Below are positions 36,333-48,848 of a stretch of 64,000 nucleotides of DNA, piece after piece. The DNA comes from Mangifera indica (Eukaryota > Streptophyta > Magnoliopsida > Sapindales > Anacardiaceae), in NCBI RefSeq assembly GCF_011075055.1, contig NC_058140.1, positions 13,948,668 through 14,012,667 of the forward strand, written 5' to 3'. The translations under genes and the position numbers were made by a program. How positions within the stretch are numbered: position 1 is the stretch's first letter; every line of letters begins with the position of its first letter. The notes under the pieces were generated by a model. That model was not told the origin of the DNA. It did not search any database and saw only the letters and a list, made by a program, of their open reading frames with translations.

Positions 36333-39300
36333 ATGAGCTCCATTTCTGTGCCCACTTGTCTCACCCTCGTACGACTCCACGGCGTTCACTCGCTTCCCCA
36401 TCCTCACTTTCCCTGCACACTAGTAACCGCCATATCACCGGTTCGTTCTAAGAGCCGACGTTGCAGTTTCTCTCGAGCGCCGCCGGCTTTCGCTCATAAC
36501 GGCGCCGGGATCACGAACTCCGTTCCGGTAAATCTGTTTTTCTTTGATTGTTTATGCATTTCTTTTATTAGGTGTACGTGAGAGCTTATATATATGGTTG
36601 ATCTGAAATATTTAATTCGTGGAATAATTTAAGCTTGCCAATTTGACTCACGTTTTGAAACTTCACGTTGTACACAGTACAACTGTAAGCTAAAATACCG
36701 TTGAGATTCTACATGAAGGATATATAATAATAAAAGCACTATTGATAAATAAAAGTATTATTATCATTTTTCTTTTTTGGATTCAAGTGATTTTACATGA
36801 AAAAGAACCGTCAAAGTTTGTAGGAGCCGTGTTTGATAAGCTTAAATTACCAGAAAATAGAACAGTTCCATGGAAGGCAAGAGACACAAGAAGGGGAAGG
36901 AAGTACATTAAATAAGATGTTCAGTCAACAAAAATTTGATTTTTTGGCTTGTAGCAAAAATCAATAGTAGAGAATACTACATCATCTTTAAAAGGTTTTA
37001 AAACTCTTGCCTGGCATCAATAGATGTTATAATATGCGTGTTACATTTAGATCAATCGCCACATGTAATTTTCTTAGATATTTTCCATGTATGGAATTGC
37101 AGTACAATTTGCATGGCATAAGAGTAGCTGTAAATGGCTTCGAAGTTACTGTTTTTGTTCTATGAAATCAAATAAATTTGATCCGAAAAACTTGATCTGA
37201 TTGTTTCAGTTTTGGTTTTTTTTTTTTTTCATTTTGTTTTCGTAGATTGTGAAGTTTGAATATAAATACTTGAGAATAAAGAATTTAGGACTTTTTGAGG
37301 ATAAAAGTAAAAGGAATTGAATTGTTTGATCCGAATAAAAATATCTTGAATGGGTATTAATTTAAAGGACAACATGGTCAAACATTTTAATAATTTAAAG
37401 TAGTAGTATATGTACAGTTTTTTTCCAAGATAAAAAATGACCTCTTAATATATCTACTTTGATAATTTTTTTCAGCCAAGAAATGGAACATACACGGTTG
37501 GTGATTTTATGACCAGGAAGGAGGATTTACATGTTGTGAAGACTACAACAACGGTTGATGAAGGTATTTCTGACACATGAAAGAGAACTTTGGTATATTT
37601 TTGGTCATCTTTTAATTGACAATATATTGTTGTTACAGCACTTGAGTGTCTTGTCGAGAAGAGAATAACTGGTTTTCCTGTAATTGATGATGACTGGAAA
37701 CTGGTAATTTCAATTACTTTCAGATTTTCTGTTTGCATATGAACATTATCTCTATTTTCTTCTTTCTACTGCGTGAGCTTTCTGTAGTTGCAAGAATTTT
37801 TGCTTAATGTTAATGTAAATTGGCATAATATCTTATTTTGTAAATTGAAAATTCCATTTAATGACACTATTTACAATCTCTAGGAACTCTTATCTTTAAA
37901 ATAATTGAGAATGATGTGGAGAATTTTTTTTCTTTTTTTCGCAAAATATTAAAACAGATTGTATTTGAATGTGCATCACTCTATACCTTGATGTAGATGT
38001 GTTTCTCACTGTGGAATCAAATGAAACTTTGAGTTTAGTTATCTTATTGCACTTAATAAAGATTTCTGCCTTAAAATAGTTTTTTCTGCTGAAAAGGATC
38101 CATTTATAAAAATTTAGGTTGACAATCACCTCACCTCCTCAATTTTTGAAGGATATCCAGTTTTGAGATGAGAATATTGTTTTTCCCTGTAGATGTTTTG
38201 GCAGTGAATCACAACTCATTCAATGAGGCACCAGGTAGATGAGGTGTCAAGTTATTGCAACATGCCTATTTTCTTGAATGAGGAACCTGTGAGACTACAG
38301 TTTATGGTTTTTGAAATCCTCATATTTGCTAACTATTACTGGACAAAGTAGCACGGAAACTTACAATGGGATGGGTTTCCATGTTTCAGAAACGTTTCCG
38401 TTTCCGAAACTTGTAGGAAACGTCTCGGGTCATTTCAAAATTTTTAAAAAATTTTGAAACACGTTTCTTTTAAAAGAAAAATTGTAAAATCGATTAAACA
38501 CATATTTTTTATATTTTCAAATCGAAAATGTCTTTAAATCTCATATTGAATTCATCTCCTCTCTACTTTTCAATGTGTTATTAATCTCTTCCCCAACATA
38601 TCATATAGATTGCTGTGTATCGTTATTTTTTTCTTAAATATCTATGTGTGTTTGCTCAAAAACAATTTATAATAGATTCTATGATTATATTTTATAGTAT
38701 TCTTTCTCTTCATTCTTTTTTTTATTATTTATTTTTATATTATACAAGTTTATGTATTTTTGTTATAAAAAATTTAATATTTATAAAAAAACCTTTATAT
38801 TTTTCATATTTATAAGTTTCTCCACGTTTCTATTTCCTATATTTTTAAAAAAATGTGTTTCCACGTTTCTCCGTTTCCGTTTCCGTGCTACATAGTTATT
38901 GGAAAACCATTTTTTTAATTGATATGAAATATCTAAATTAGCTCAACATATAATGTCAATGTGCTTGTATTTTTCCAATGTAATCAACAATATTATAATT
39001 TTCTGTGCAGGTTGGTGTTGTTTCAGATTATGACCTGTTAGCAATTGACTCCATATCAGGTAGTATCAGAATGAAGCCCAGAGTTTAGGTTCTCTTTCTT
39101 TTTCTTCCTGTTTGATTCAGGGAATCTCATTCATGTTCTGGTCCCTCATTCGTTCAATTAGTTGATGGGCGATGCTTCTCAAGAGAACATAGCTGATGAT
39201 AACATGTTCCTTGTTGGCATAACAGTTCATTCAATATTTTAATTTGGTCCTTGGCCCTTTAGCTTTGTTAGGAAATTCTAAAGCTACTAGGAATATTGGG

Positions 39301-40889
39301 AAATGTACATCTGCACAAATTTAAACATGTTAAGATTTATTTTAAAAAAATCTAAAATTCAAGCTCCAAAACTCTTCAATTTTTTATTGGAAGCAGATTA
39401 GGGCTGTGTGGAATTTTGGAGGAGTTTAATAGAACTGTTGATAGCGACTTTGTCACAAATTGATTTCTTCTTATAAGGATTGCCAAGTAAAATGTAACAT
39501 ATCCTTTTTTCTCTGTTTTCATAGTTCTTATTACTCACTTTGGGAGGGACTACCTGCTATAAGGTTTCAGAATTGCAAACTATATTTTGTACAGATAGTT
39601 ATATGTACAAAATATAGGACATTTGTATCAGATAAATGTGACACGGAAGTTTCTCACTGGGTGGCTTTAGCCCTAGCCTTACCTAGTTCCTTCATCACTA
39701 GCTTGACCTAACAAGTCCAAATTTATTTTGGTACTTTTCACTTTAAATCACTCTGCTTTGCCACAGTGCTTGCTGCTGGGCGCTGGCTCTGAATGTCGTT
39801 TAACATTTTCTGTCTTATATTTGATGCTTTCGAGATTCTAGATGAAACTGTTATTGATTACTTTATTTTTAATGGCTGTTAGGTTGCAATCAAAATGATG
39901 CAAACTTGTTTCCTAATGTCAATAGTTCTTGGAAAGTATGTATGACCATTATCTTTCATTTTCTTGTCCTAAGCTTTATTATAAGTAACTTCAGTTAAAC
40001 AAATGCTACACTTATGTAGTATCCTGATTTTGTATACCAAGAGATGTGATTCTGATTTGACATAGTTACATACATCTCATCCCATCATTTTTGAATGGTA
40101 GACAAATTAACTATTACATCACTTGAGATACAAAATTTGGATGCTTCATAACCATACTTTGTTGTAATTTTGAATGTTGCTCTTTCTTAATTATTGATCA
40201 TTTTGGCAGACATTCAATGAGATACAAAGACTGCTTAGTAAGAATAATGGAAAAGTTGTTGGTGACTTGATGACACCTACTCCACTTGTTGTTTATGAAA
40301 ATACCAACTTAGAAGATGCTGCTAGGTATTGGATTCATCTGCTTTTTCAATATCTGTTTTTTGTACATTTGAAAATTTTCTGATCTGCTTGCATATCAAT
40401 TTTCCATTTTTTATTTAAGAATCTAAAGAAACAAGTGTTTATTTTAGGATTCCTTTCTTCGGACTTCTGTAAGAATGGAACTAAATCTTATGTTATTTTA
40501 TGGCCTTCAAAATGGTGTGATGTGATTCTCAAATATTATCTATCAACTGTAATGCTGACCATCTTTTTTATATACTTTCTGCATAAAATTTAAAAGCATA
40601 CTGTCACACTTGATTGCACTAAGTCAAATCTCTGATGAAAGGTTGTTGCTAGAAACAAAATACCGTAGATTGCCAGTGGTAGACGGTGATGGCAAGCTGG
40701 TAAGAATTTTGATACTAACATCTCTTACTGAAAATCTCAACTCTTTGGATGTGCTCATCAAAAGTAGGCATTCTCTGTCTCTCTCTGATCAGTGCACGTT
40801 CTTAAATTTTGAAGGTCGGAATCATCACAAGGGGAAATGTTGTTAAAGCGGCTCTGCATATAAAACGTTCAGGTGAAAAGTTGACGTGA
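36333..40889 (+). CDS. CBSX2: Chloroplast CBS-domain-pair protein CBSX1/2 type (thioredoxin regulator)
   Basis: Eight exons join in frame to 232 aa: 36333-36527, 37476-37563, 37639-37703, 39011-39059, 39883-39935, 40210-40325, 40642-40699, 40815-40889. Exon 1 codes about 65 Ser/Arg/Pro-rich residues fitting a transit peptide. The rest is two CBS motifs: VGDFMTRKEDLHVV to GFPVIDDDWKLVGVVSDYDLL, and VGDLMTPTPLVVYENT to RRLPVVDGDGKLVGIITRGN. Length agrees with Arabidopsis CBSX1/CBSX2 (about 236-238 aa from memory). These proteins bind adenosine ligands and activate plastid thioredoxins, thereby affecting H2O2, jasmonate responses and lignification. The position between PABP and the UGT73 cluster matches CBSX2/LEJ1. 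Intron 3 (1.3 kb) contains an inverted-repeat element. Confidence 0.9.
38348..38891. mobile_element. Inverted-repeat element inside CBSX intron 3
   Basis: The 13-base terminus gtagcacggaaac at 38348 is repeated exactly in reverse complement ending at 38891. Both ends continue into arrays of ggaaac/gtttcc words. The 544 bp body is AT-rich without coding capacity. No clear target duplication was found, so the superfamily is left open. Confidence 0.6.
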
Positions 40890-41734
40890 TTGTCAGATTA
40901 CAAGTATGATCTTGATGCTGCCATTCTATTATCAACATCTTGTATGCAGTCAGTTCTACATTTTACTTAACTGGGCTATGTATAGTGCAGGGTAGTTCTG
41001 GTGGTCCTAGATAATATAATTTGCCCTAGTTCAACTATTGGAGGCTAACAGGTAATAGGCTTCTTGCCCTTGGAGCCTCCTTGATATTTAATGCTTTGCA
41101 ATTATTCCGTTGAACTTCCAGTAAAATTGGTATATATAGGCTTGATAAATATTGAATTTTAGCTTGGATCCAAATCTGTCTGGAGCGGTATGATTTTTGT
41201 ATTATAAAATATAAATAGGTTTCTTCTTGTAATTATGCTGGGAGCTTATTTGTTTTAAGTCTCCATCATTGGGCTATTGATAATACTTTTTACAACGGTG
41301 TATTACAGTAGTATTTTCAAATAAAATATAAAAACCAAGTTTGTTTGTTTAGTATTATTAGCATAAAAAATATATTATATTATTAAGAGATGAGATTACT
41401 CTGAAACGCCATCTTTTACTGCAAATAAAAGGTTTTGATAATTTTTTATTATCAATAATATTATATATAATATAGAAAGTAATCTATCACAAGAGATAAT
41501 TTGAATGATAAAAAGGAAAATTTTATGTATAAAAAAATATAAATATAAATTTTCTTTGATAATATGTCATAATTAAATTATTAATTTATCTAGTTCAATA
41601 ATTATGTGATGTTACAAAACTTTGGGTTTGTTGTGTCAAGTGTGGCTAATTGGGTCTTATAAAATGTGAAGATTCAGTGTAGGTGAGATTCTAAATAAAT
41701 ATATATATAAATAAAAGGTAATCTTGTTATTAAC

Positions 41735-41965
41735 AAAATACTCTTATTTTTAATTAATATAATAAGTAATATAAAAAATATTATAAAATAATTATCTTAA
41801 AAGTATTTAAATAAAATAATGTTAGTATTATTTTATTACCTTTAATAAAATATAATAACTATTTATAATAATTTATATAAAATAATCTTTTAACTATTTT
41901 ATCTTTAAGATAATCTTTTAATTTTAGTAATAAAATATTATCTAAATTAAATACTTTCACCATTC
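41735..41965. repeat. AT-rich MITE fragment, reverse orientation
   Basis: The right end taaattaaatactttcacc matches the right end of the neighbouring MITE (caaattaaacaccttcac at about 42437). The interior words also match. A clean left end is missing, so it is probably truncated. Confidence 0.4.
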
Positions 41966-42012
41966 TTTTTTGCTTTGTTCAATGTTGATTAAATGATGAT
42001 GCCCTTTCCTTA

Positions 42013-42450
42013 GGGGCGTTTGTTTTAATGTATAAAAAAATTATTTTGATAATTTATATTTTATTATTAATAATATTTTATTTGATTGTGAGATAATAAA
42101 ATATTTTAATAATTTTTTTATTATTGATTGTGATATGATAGATAATATAAAAGATAATTTAAATATTACATTCATCTTAAGTAATAAAAAAAATTTATTA
42201 TAATTAATTTTTAAGATAAATTACCTCATTTAAATACTATCTTAATTAACATAAAAATATTTTAAAATAATTATATTTAAAAATATTTAAAAAAAATAAT
42301 ATATTAATATTTTTTTATTTTTAATTAAAAATAATAATTATTTATATTTATTAAATTTTATCTAATACAATAATTATTTATATATAATAAACTTTTAAAT
42401 AATTTATATTTAAAATAATTTATATAAACTGTTATCCAAATTAAACACCT
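42013..42450. repeat. AT-rich MITE, GGNTGTTTRGTTT-TIR family, copy 3
   Basis: Left end ggggcgtttgttttaatg, right end ccaaattaaacaccttc, an inverted pair. The interior is A/T with ataattatttatat words shared with the other copies. Confidence 0.6.
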
Positions 42451-42663
42451 TCACACAATCAGTTAGACTATCATAATTTGCAATCCCATGGACGTGAGAG
42501 AGAGTTTGAAAATGGTTACTTTGTATGTCACCTCAACAATATCTAGACCATTGGATTGTATTAAATCTATGGTGTGAAAATTCGTGTAAATCATTTAAGT
42601 CAAAATTTTAAATTAAAAGAACCCTACTATGAAACCAGAGGTTCAAGTTTTGAGAATAAACAG

Positions 42664-43383
42664 GGCTAGTGGACTTATTCTCATCAAAGTATTTTTTTTT
42701 TAGTTTTTATCTTTTAATTTTAAAAATTTTATTTATTTATTTATAAACAATTAAATCTGTTAATTTTACAAATAAAATCAATATTTTATATATAATATTA
42801 AAAATAAACTTAAATTTTATTTTCTTTCTTCTCTCTAAACTTTAAAACTCATCATTTTTTTCTACATTAAATTTTAAAAAATTATATTTTTTCTCCTAGC
42901 GTTTGGTTTGCAAACTCTCTCCAACAATATATCTTTTTTCATTTAAACCTCTAATTGATGCATTTTAAGTAGAGAAGACAAAAAGCTTCATCAGAAAAAT
43001 AAAATTTTTCGTCTTTTTAGAAAAATATGAGATCTTTGTCTTTATTTGAGAAGATAAAGAGTTTCATCTCTTGGCTTCAAATGTGTTGATTGGAAATCCA
43101 TATAAGAGAAAAAAGCTCACTGAAAAAAGAGGGAGAAGTTGTCAGTAATGATATCAAAGTATAAAAACTAAATCTTAGGGAGGAAATATATTTTTTAAAA
43201 TTTAGTTTAAAAGAGAAATTTTTAATTTTTAAAGTTTAAAAGAGAGAATAAAATAAAATATTAAAAAATTAAGATTTTATTAATTTTAATTATTTATAAA
43301 TACGTAAATAATATTTTTAAAATTAAAAGATAAGAAAAAAAAAAAAAAAAGGGATTGATTGGGTGGGAATAAGTCCTTTGGCC
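42664..43383. mobile_element. Mutator-like non-autonomous element, 720 bp
   Basis: Left terminus ggctagtggacttattctca; reverse complement of right terminus ggccaaaggacttattccca, a strong TIR match. The flanking 9-mers aataaacag and aataaataa agree at 7 of 9 bases, a decayed target duplication. The interior holds gaagacaaaaagcttcatc and gtctttttag-type words. No transposase. Confidence 0.55.
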
Positions 43384-43872
43384 AATAAATAATGATAGTA
43401 ACGGCAGTCTTGTTAGTACCGCCCATGCCATTATGATGCTATCTCTTAAAATATATATATATATATAGAAGAGAGAGAGAGTATTTGGATGTGAATAATG
43501 ATATAAGTAAAAAAATTAAACTAAAATGTAAAAGACAATATAAAAATATTTAATTTATCATTGGAATAAGAAATATAATATATAAAATTATATTGGTGGA
43601 CGTTTATTATGTTGGATTAGGTGAAATATAAAATATTAATATTTTATTTTATATTTATATAGTTATTTAAAAAATTGTTTTAAAAAATTAATTAGTAAAA
43701 ATAAAATTATAAAAAAATAAATTATGGTAAAAAATAGATTATTATTGAAAACTATTAACCAAACACTTTCTTAGTGTTTAATTGTTAAGTGTTCCTAAAT
43801 TATAATTTCATATAAAAGGCCTCCTTTCATGTTTTCTAAAATTGTATTTATGAAAAAAAAAAATCTTTACAA

Positions 43873-44190
43873 GGATGTTTATTTTGAATAATATTTTATT
43901 ATTAAAAATAAAAAATTTTAAAAATAAATTATTTGTGAGATTATTATGTATAAATATTTATTATGTTTGATAAAATTTTATAAGAATTGATAAATATAAA
44001 TAATAATTTTATTTGATTAAAGATAATAAACAAATATTAAAATATAATTTTATTTAGATATAATTATTTTAAAATATATTTTATATTATTTATTATAATA
44101 ATTAAAAATAAAAATATTTTAATTTTAAAAAATAATAAATAAAAATAAATTTATAATTAATATTTAAAATAAAATGATAAAAATAATCAC
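43873..44190. repeat. AT-rich MITE, GGNTGTTTRGTTT-TIR family, copy 4
   Basis: Left end aggatgtttattttgaataa followed by tattttattattaaaaata, as in the other copies. The right end is not clear and is placed where the A/T interior stops. Confidence 0.45.
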
Positions 44191-44459
44191 ATCATCGTCT
44201 CTATTATCCCACCCAACCGAGCTCCAAAGGATAATGGTCCATCGTGCCGGAATTGTGATTGACTCCTCATTGATAACTACTGCGTTCCCACGGGAAACTG
44301 GGAAAGCACATTTTGGAATAGTCTGACGTCCCTGCACATGTAAGCTATTTTGTATGGTAGTCGCCCAACCTACTAATGAAATTGCGACTCAGAAAGTAAA
44401 ATCATCTCTGCTCTACCCGTTATTTCTTCCTTTTCAGGAATAGGAATATTTAATTTCCC

Positions 44460-44466
44460 TATAAAT
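44460..44466 (+). promoter_or_regulatory. TATA box of the first UGT
   Basis: TATAAAT in the context ccctataaatctcccc lies 92 bp upstream of the ATG at 44552. Confidence 0.6.
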
Positions 44467-44551
44467 CTCCCCTGTTTCTCTCTTTATCCTACATTAAGTG
44501 CACGGTACTCCCTCTCATTTCTTTTCTCTGTTTTCTCTTCTGTGTGTATCC

Positions 44552-45991
44552 ATGGACTCAAAATCTTCTCCAGTTGAAATGTTCTTTTTCCCCTATGTTG
44601 GAGGAGGCCATCAAATCCCCATGGTTGACATGGCTAGAATCTTTGCATCTCATGGTGCTAAATCCACCATCATCGCAACCCCAAAACACGCTCTTTCTTT
44701 CCAAAAATCAATTAGCCGTGACCAAGAATTGGGCCTCTCAATCTCCATCGAGACTCTTCATTTACCAGACGACACAGACATAGCAGACACAGACATGTCC
44801 GCTTCACCACGCACTGACACTTCCATGCTTGAAGAACCGCTCAAAGCACTTCTTGCGGAGCACAGACCAGATTGCATCGTTCATGATGTGTTTCATCGTT
44901 GGTCTGCCGATGCAATCAACGGTCTTGGTATTCCGAGACTTGTGTTTAATGGGAATGGTTGCTTCTCCCGTTGTGTCGCGGAAAATATGGGAAAGTATAA
45001 GCCTCATGAGACGGTGAGTTCTGATTATGAGCCTTTTGTTGTTCCTGGTCTTCCTGATCGAGTTGAACTCACCAAATCTCAGGTTCCGGTTATGATGAGA
45101 CCGCCTAATCAAAATGGGTTTGGTCCTAGAAAGATGGGAAAGCCTGAAGAGAACAGTTTTGGGGTTGTGGTTAATAGTTTTTATGAATTGGAGCCGGCTT
45201 ATGTTGAGTATTTGAAGAAAGAGATGGGTAACAAAGCATGGCTTGTTGGACCAGTTTCTTTATGTAACAGGAATGTTGAGGACAAAGCTGAAAGAGGCAA
45301 AAAGGCCACCATTGATGAACAGCAAGTTCTTAGTTTTCTTGATTCAAAAGAATCCAGTTCGGTTCTTTACATTAGTTTTGGGAGCTTAGCTCGTTTGGCC
45401 CCTGAACAGCTCCTGGAGATTGCCTACGGACTTGAGGCTTCTAATCACCCATTCATTTGGGCTGTTGGAAAGATTTTCCGATCCGCTGGGAAGGAGAAAG
45501 AAAATGAAGAAGCTTGGCTTCCCTATGGATTTGAAGAGAGAATTAGAGAGTCCAAAAGAGGACTAATTATAAGAGGATGGGCACCACAGCTTTTGATACT
45601 AGAACACCCAGCGATTGGGGGTTTTCTTACACATTGTGGCTGGAACTCGACACTTGAAGGTGTTTGTGCTGGTCTGCCAATGATAACTTGGCCTATAGCC
45701 GCAGAACAGTTTTCGAATGAGAAATTGATTGCCGATGTGTTGAAGATTGGTGTGAAAGTTGGGAGCCTGCACTGGGTGTCCTGGAGCACCGAGCCTTGGG
45801 CGGCTGTGGGGAGAGACAAAGTGGAGGCATCGGTGAAAAGGCTGATGGGTGGCGGTGAGGAGGCGGTGGAAATGAGGAGAAGAGCGAGGGAGCTCCGAGA
45901 AAAGGCCAAGAGAGCTGTTGAAGAAAGTGGCTCATCTTATATGGATGCTGATTCTCTGATTCAAGAGCTCAATTCTCTCCGGAACCCTTGA
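44552..45991 (+). CDS. Family-1 UDP-glycosyltransferase, UGT73-type, diverged cluster member
   Basis: A single-exon gene of 479 aa. I start at ATG 44552 (atccATGGac), not at the upstream in-frame GTG at 44498, because the protein then begins MDSKSSPVEMFFFPYVGGGH with the usual distance to catalytic His20. The partner acid is probably Asp112 in CIVHDVFHRW. The PSPG donor-binding box runs 343-386, from WAPQLLILEHPAIGG through THCGWNSTLEG to ITWPIAAEQ; the Glu-Gln end usually indicates UDP-glucose, though galactose or glucuronate donors occur in related UGT73 members. It transfers sugar to a phenolic, flavonoid or triterpenoid aglycone in the cytosol; the acceptor cannot be told from sequence. 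It shares UGT73 signatures with its neighbours ([19 protein letters not shown]) but is clearly diverged, with a shortened acceptor loop around 70-95. Confidence 0.88.
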   Translation: MDSKSSPVEMFFFPYVGGGHQIPMVDMARIFASHGAKSTIIATPKHALSFQKSISRDQELGLSISIETLHLPDDTDIADTDMSASPRTDTSMLEEPLKALLAEHRPDCIVHDVFHRWSADAINGLGIPRLVFNGNGCFSRCVAENMGKYKPHETVSSDYEPFVVPGLPDRVELTKSQVPVMMRPPNQNGFGPRKMGKPEENSFGVVVNSFYELEPAYVEYLKKEMGNKAWLVGPVSLCNRNVEDKAERGKKATIDEQQVLSFLDSKESSSVLYISFGSLARLAPEQLLEIAYGLEASNHPFIWAVGKIFRSAGKEKENEEAWLPYGFEERIRESKRGLIIRGWAPQLLILEHPAIGGFLTHCGWNSTLEGVCAGLPMITWPIAAEQFSNEKLIADVLKIGVKVGSLHWVSWSTEPWAAVGRDKVEASVKRLMGGGEEAVEMRRRARELREKAKRAVEESGSSYMDADSLIQELNSLRNP

Positions 45992-46605
45992 GTCTTGAAG
46001 TCTATTTGCTCAAAGACCAACTTTTGGCATCACAAAAAGTTTGAATCATTTGCTCAAAAAGCTTTATTGCTATGAAACCTAATATTAATACATGAAAGAT
46101 AATCTTATTGATAAATGAACCCACCCACCAACCATTTAGAGGATTGAAAGAAACTTTCTCTCATATATGAAACCCAACTCAATTAAGGTAAGACCAACAT
46201 TTCTCGTATGTTTGGAGACTTGAAGTTACACCTTAAATATTTCATTTCACTTTTATTGCTAGAGGTTATCCAAAGCCAATCAATTCACATATTTTCCCAT
46301 TCTCTTGATCATGTTGAAACTTGTATCATTAATGAGAATGAGGAAAAGATTGCCTTGTCATTGTCGATTGTGCTAAAATATTTGTATGGGTAATGAAAAC
46401 TAGAAAATTTGGACAAAATGGTCCACTAATTTGATATATGATGCCAGGGGCGTCTTCTTATCCATAGTGGGAATTTGGAGATGCGCATGTGATTGAGTGT
46501 TTATTTGCAGCAAATATTTATTTGGATAGAGCCTTCTCATTGCGAGGTTGGCCCCAAACTGGTTGGGCATAACAGAGAGGCTTCAAATAACATCACATGA
46601 AATTA

Positions 46606-47010
46606 TTCCATATTTTAAGGATGTGTTTGTTTTTATTAATCTAAAAGATCATTGGATATTAATTATTTGTTATATTTGATAAAATTTATTAAATTTTATT
46701 TATATATAAATAATTATTATATTTTGTTAGAAATAATAAAAATTACTAATATATTATTTTATTTAAATATCTTTGACTATAATTATTTTAAAATATTTTT
46801 TATATTTTTTAGTATATTAATTGAAAATAAGAATATTTTTATACTAAAAAATTAATAAGTAAAGATATAATTATAATATAATCAATCTTATATTGGTAAT
46901 CTTACAAGGTAAAGATGATAATCAAATTATTATTTATATTATCTGTTATATCATTATTATTAATAAAAAATTATCGAAATCTCATATGATCTAATAAACT
47001 AAATAACATA
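46606..47010. repeat. AT-rich MITE copy 5 plus short leader shared with unit 3
   Basis: From 46606 the text ttccatattttaaggatgtg, then ttgtttttattaat, is repeated at 53706. The MITE begins at aaggatgtgtttg (46617). Its interior matches the other copies. The right end is approximate. Confidence 0.5.
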
Positions 47011-47743
47011 AATAATAATTTGAGTAATATTTCAGGCATGCTAATTTGAGTTATTCTTATTATAACAATAAATCCAAAGTTTTATTCCTATTCTAATTAT
47101 ACAAAAATTGAATAATTCCTATACATTTGGTTAAGAAAAGAAAATCGAATATGAACACATGATAGAATAGAAAAATTGTCTTATAAATGTTAAAAAGTTA
47201 AATTATCAAACTCGTGCTCCCTCCTCACTATCTCCTAGTGAAGAGACTTACGTTCTTGTTCTAAGTTAATTTGTAAGTAAGTAAGTGACATATTTGATTA
47301 TTAATCGAATATATTATCTAAATGAATTTGACCCAAGAGGGGTTGCTATCGCGTGAGAAATGAATATATATTTCAACAATAAATCAGTTAAAATATTTCT
47401 AATTTTATAATATTTTTTTTGAAATTCTTCTATTTATATTTTCTTTTATGTAGTTATTGATTCGATAAATTTAACAATAAAATTGCATATCTAATTTTAA
47501 TTATTTAATTAAATACTTTAATAATATATCATTATTTGATTTAATTGTGAGATAATACATCATATGCGTAACTTATGAAATTCTTAACCACAAAACAAGC
47601 AAGGAGATTAAAAAATAGAGGCATGTGAACAAAGTATCCATGGTTAGCAATTCAGCCACGATACCATCATATGAATGTCTTTTTCCTACTGTAAATTAAG
47701 AAAGCGAAATCTGGATGCGGTAGATTTTTAATTTTTTTAAGAA

Positions 47744-48760
47744 GCCAAAGGACTAAGTCCCACCAAAGGTTTAGTATAAACCTTATTTCTACCTATAACT
47801 TTTAAAAACTCAAATATTTATTTATCTGATAAGTTTTACTATTATTATTAAGGGTAAAACTATCAATAAAATTTTTTATTTAAATTCATATGTATGATCA
47901 CCCTTAAATTTTAAAATTTTTATTCATGCCCACTAACTTTATATTTTTCAGCTTTAAAAAATGACTTTTCCTCCCTTCAAAATCTAGGATTGTAAACTTT
48001 CATTGTTTTCTTATATATAGTCGGCCTGCCAGCTTTTAACAAAATTTCAGTTTCATCTATTTCTCTCCCTCAGTTTAGACTCTTTACCTCTCTTTGGTGA
48101 CTATTCATTGTCTCCGTCTGTTGACTCTCTCTCTCTCTCTCTCTAGCCTTTTTTTTCCCTTCTAATTACTCTCCCTTCACTCTTTGATTATGTTTATCGA
48201 AGACGAAGACGAAAACGAAATGGTCTTTGTTTGAGAGAAAGATAACTGGTTTTTGTTTGACAAAGGTTTGAACGATAAGTCTTCGTTAAACAAAGACATT
48301 TGTTTTTGTCTCAGACCAAGACCGTTCATCTTCGTCTCTAATGAAGATGATTGAAGAGTAAAGAGGGAGTGATGGGGGGAGAGAGCTAATAACCGAAGAC
48401 AGTAAATAGTCATTGGAGAGGAGAATTGGAAACTGAAGGAGAGAAAGAGGTGAAACTAAATTTTTTTAAAAGGCTGGAGGCATATATGGTAATAAGATTG
48501 GAGTTTGCAATTCTAAAATTTTCAAAGAAATATCATCTTTTAAATCTAAAAAAATATGAGATTAGAGAATATAAATAAAAATTTTAAAATATAAAGGTGA
48601 TTCTAAAATATGAATTTAAATAAAAATTTTAAATGATAATTTTATTTTTAATAATAATAAAAAAGAATTTAATAAATAAATAAATATTTAAATTTAAAAA
48701 AAAAAGGACGAGGATTTGTGTTCACACTTTGAATTGTAGGTGGGAAGAAGTCTTTCGGCC
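47744..48760. mobile_element. Mutator-like non-autonomous element, about 1.0 kb
   Basis: Left terminus gccaaaggactaagtcccacc; reverse complement of right terminus ggccgaaagacttcttcccacc. The interior (48190-48360) has inverted gaagacgaag and cttcgt words, like the elements at 15.3 and 35.2 kb. No transposase. The target duplication is not clear. Its right three-quarters and right flank are duplicated at about 53823-54764. Confidence 0.55.
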
Positions 48761-48848
48761 TTTTCTTTAAAAAGGGATTTCCTATTTAAATACGATATTC
48801 AAATTGTCAACTATGTTTTCAATAATAAAAAAATGTGTTTGGCTAGAT

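Larger units (their letters stand above)
40890..44551. other. Intergenic repeat nest between CBSX and the UGT cluster
   Basis: After the CBSX 3' region (to about 41300) the spacer is almost entirely transposon-derived A/T: three or four MITEs and a Mutator-like element, listed separately. A further MITE-like inverted pair (gtatttggatgtg near 43481, ccaaacacttt near 43762) may be another relative. The last 350 bp hold the promoter of the first UGT. Confidence 0.55.

Noticed and set aside
44498..44551. Longer N-terminus for the first UGT from a GTG at 44498
   Set aside because: Non-ATG start, hydrophobic extension foreign to UGTs, and the ATG at 44552 has a good context and the family-typical distance to His20.
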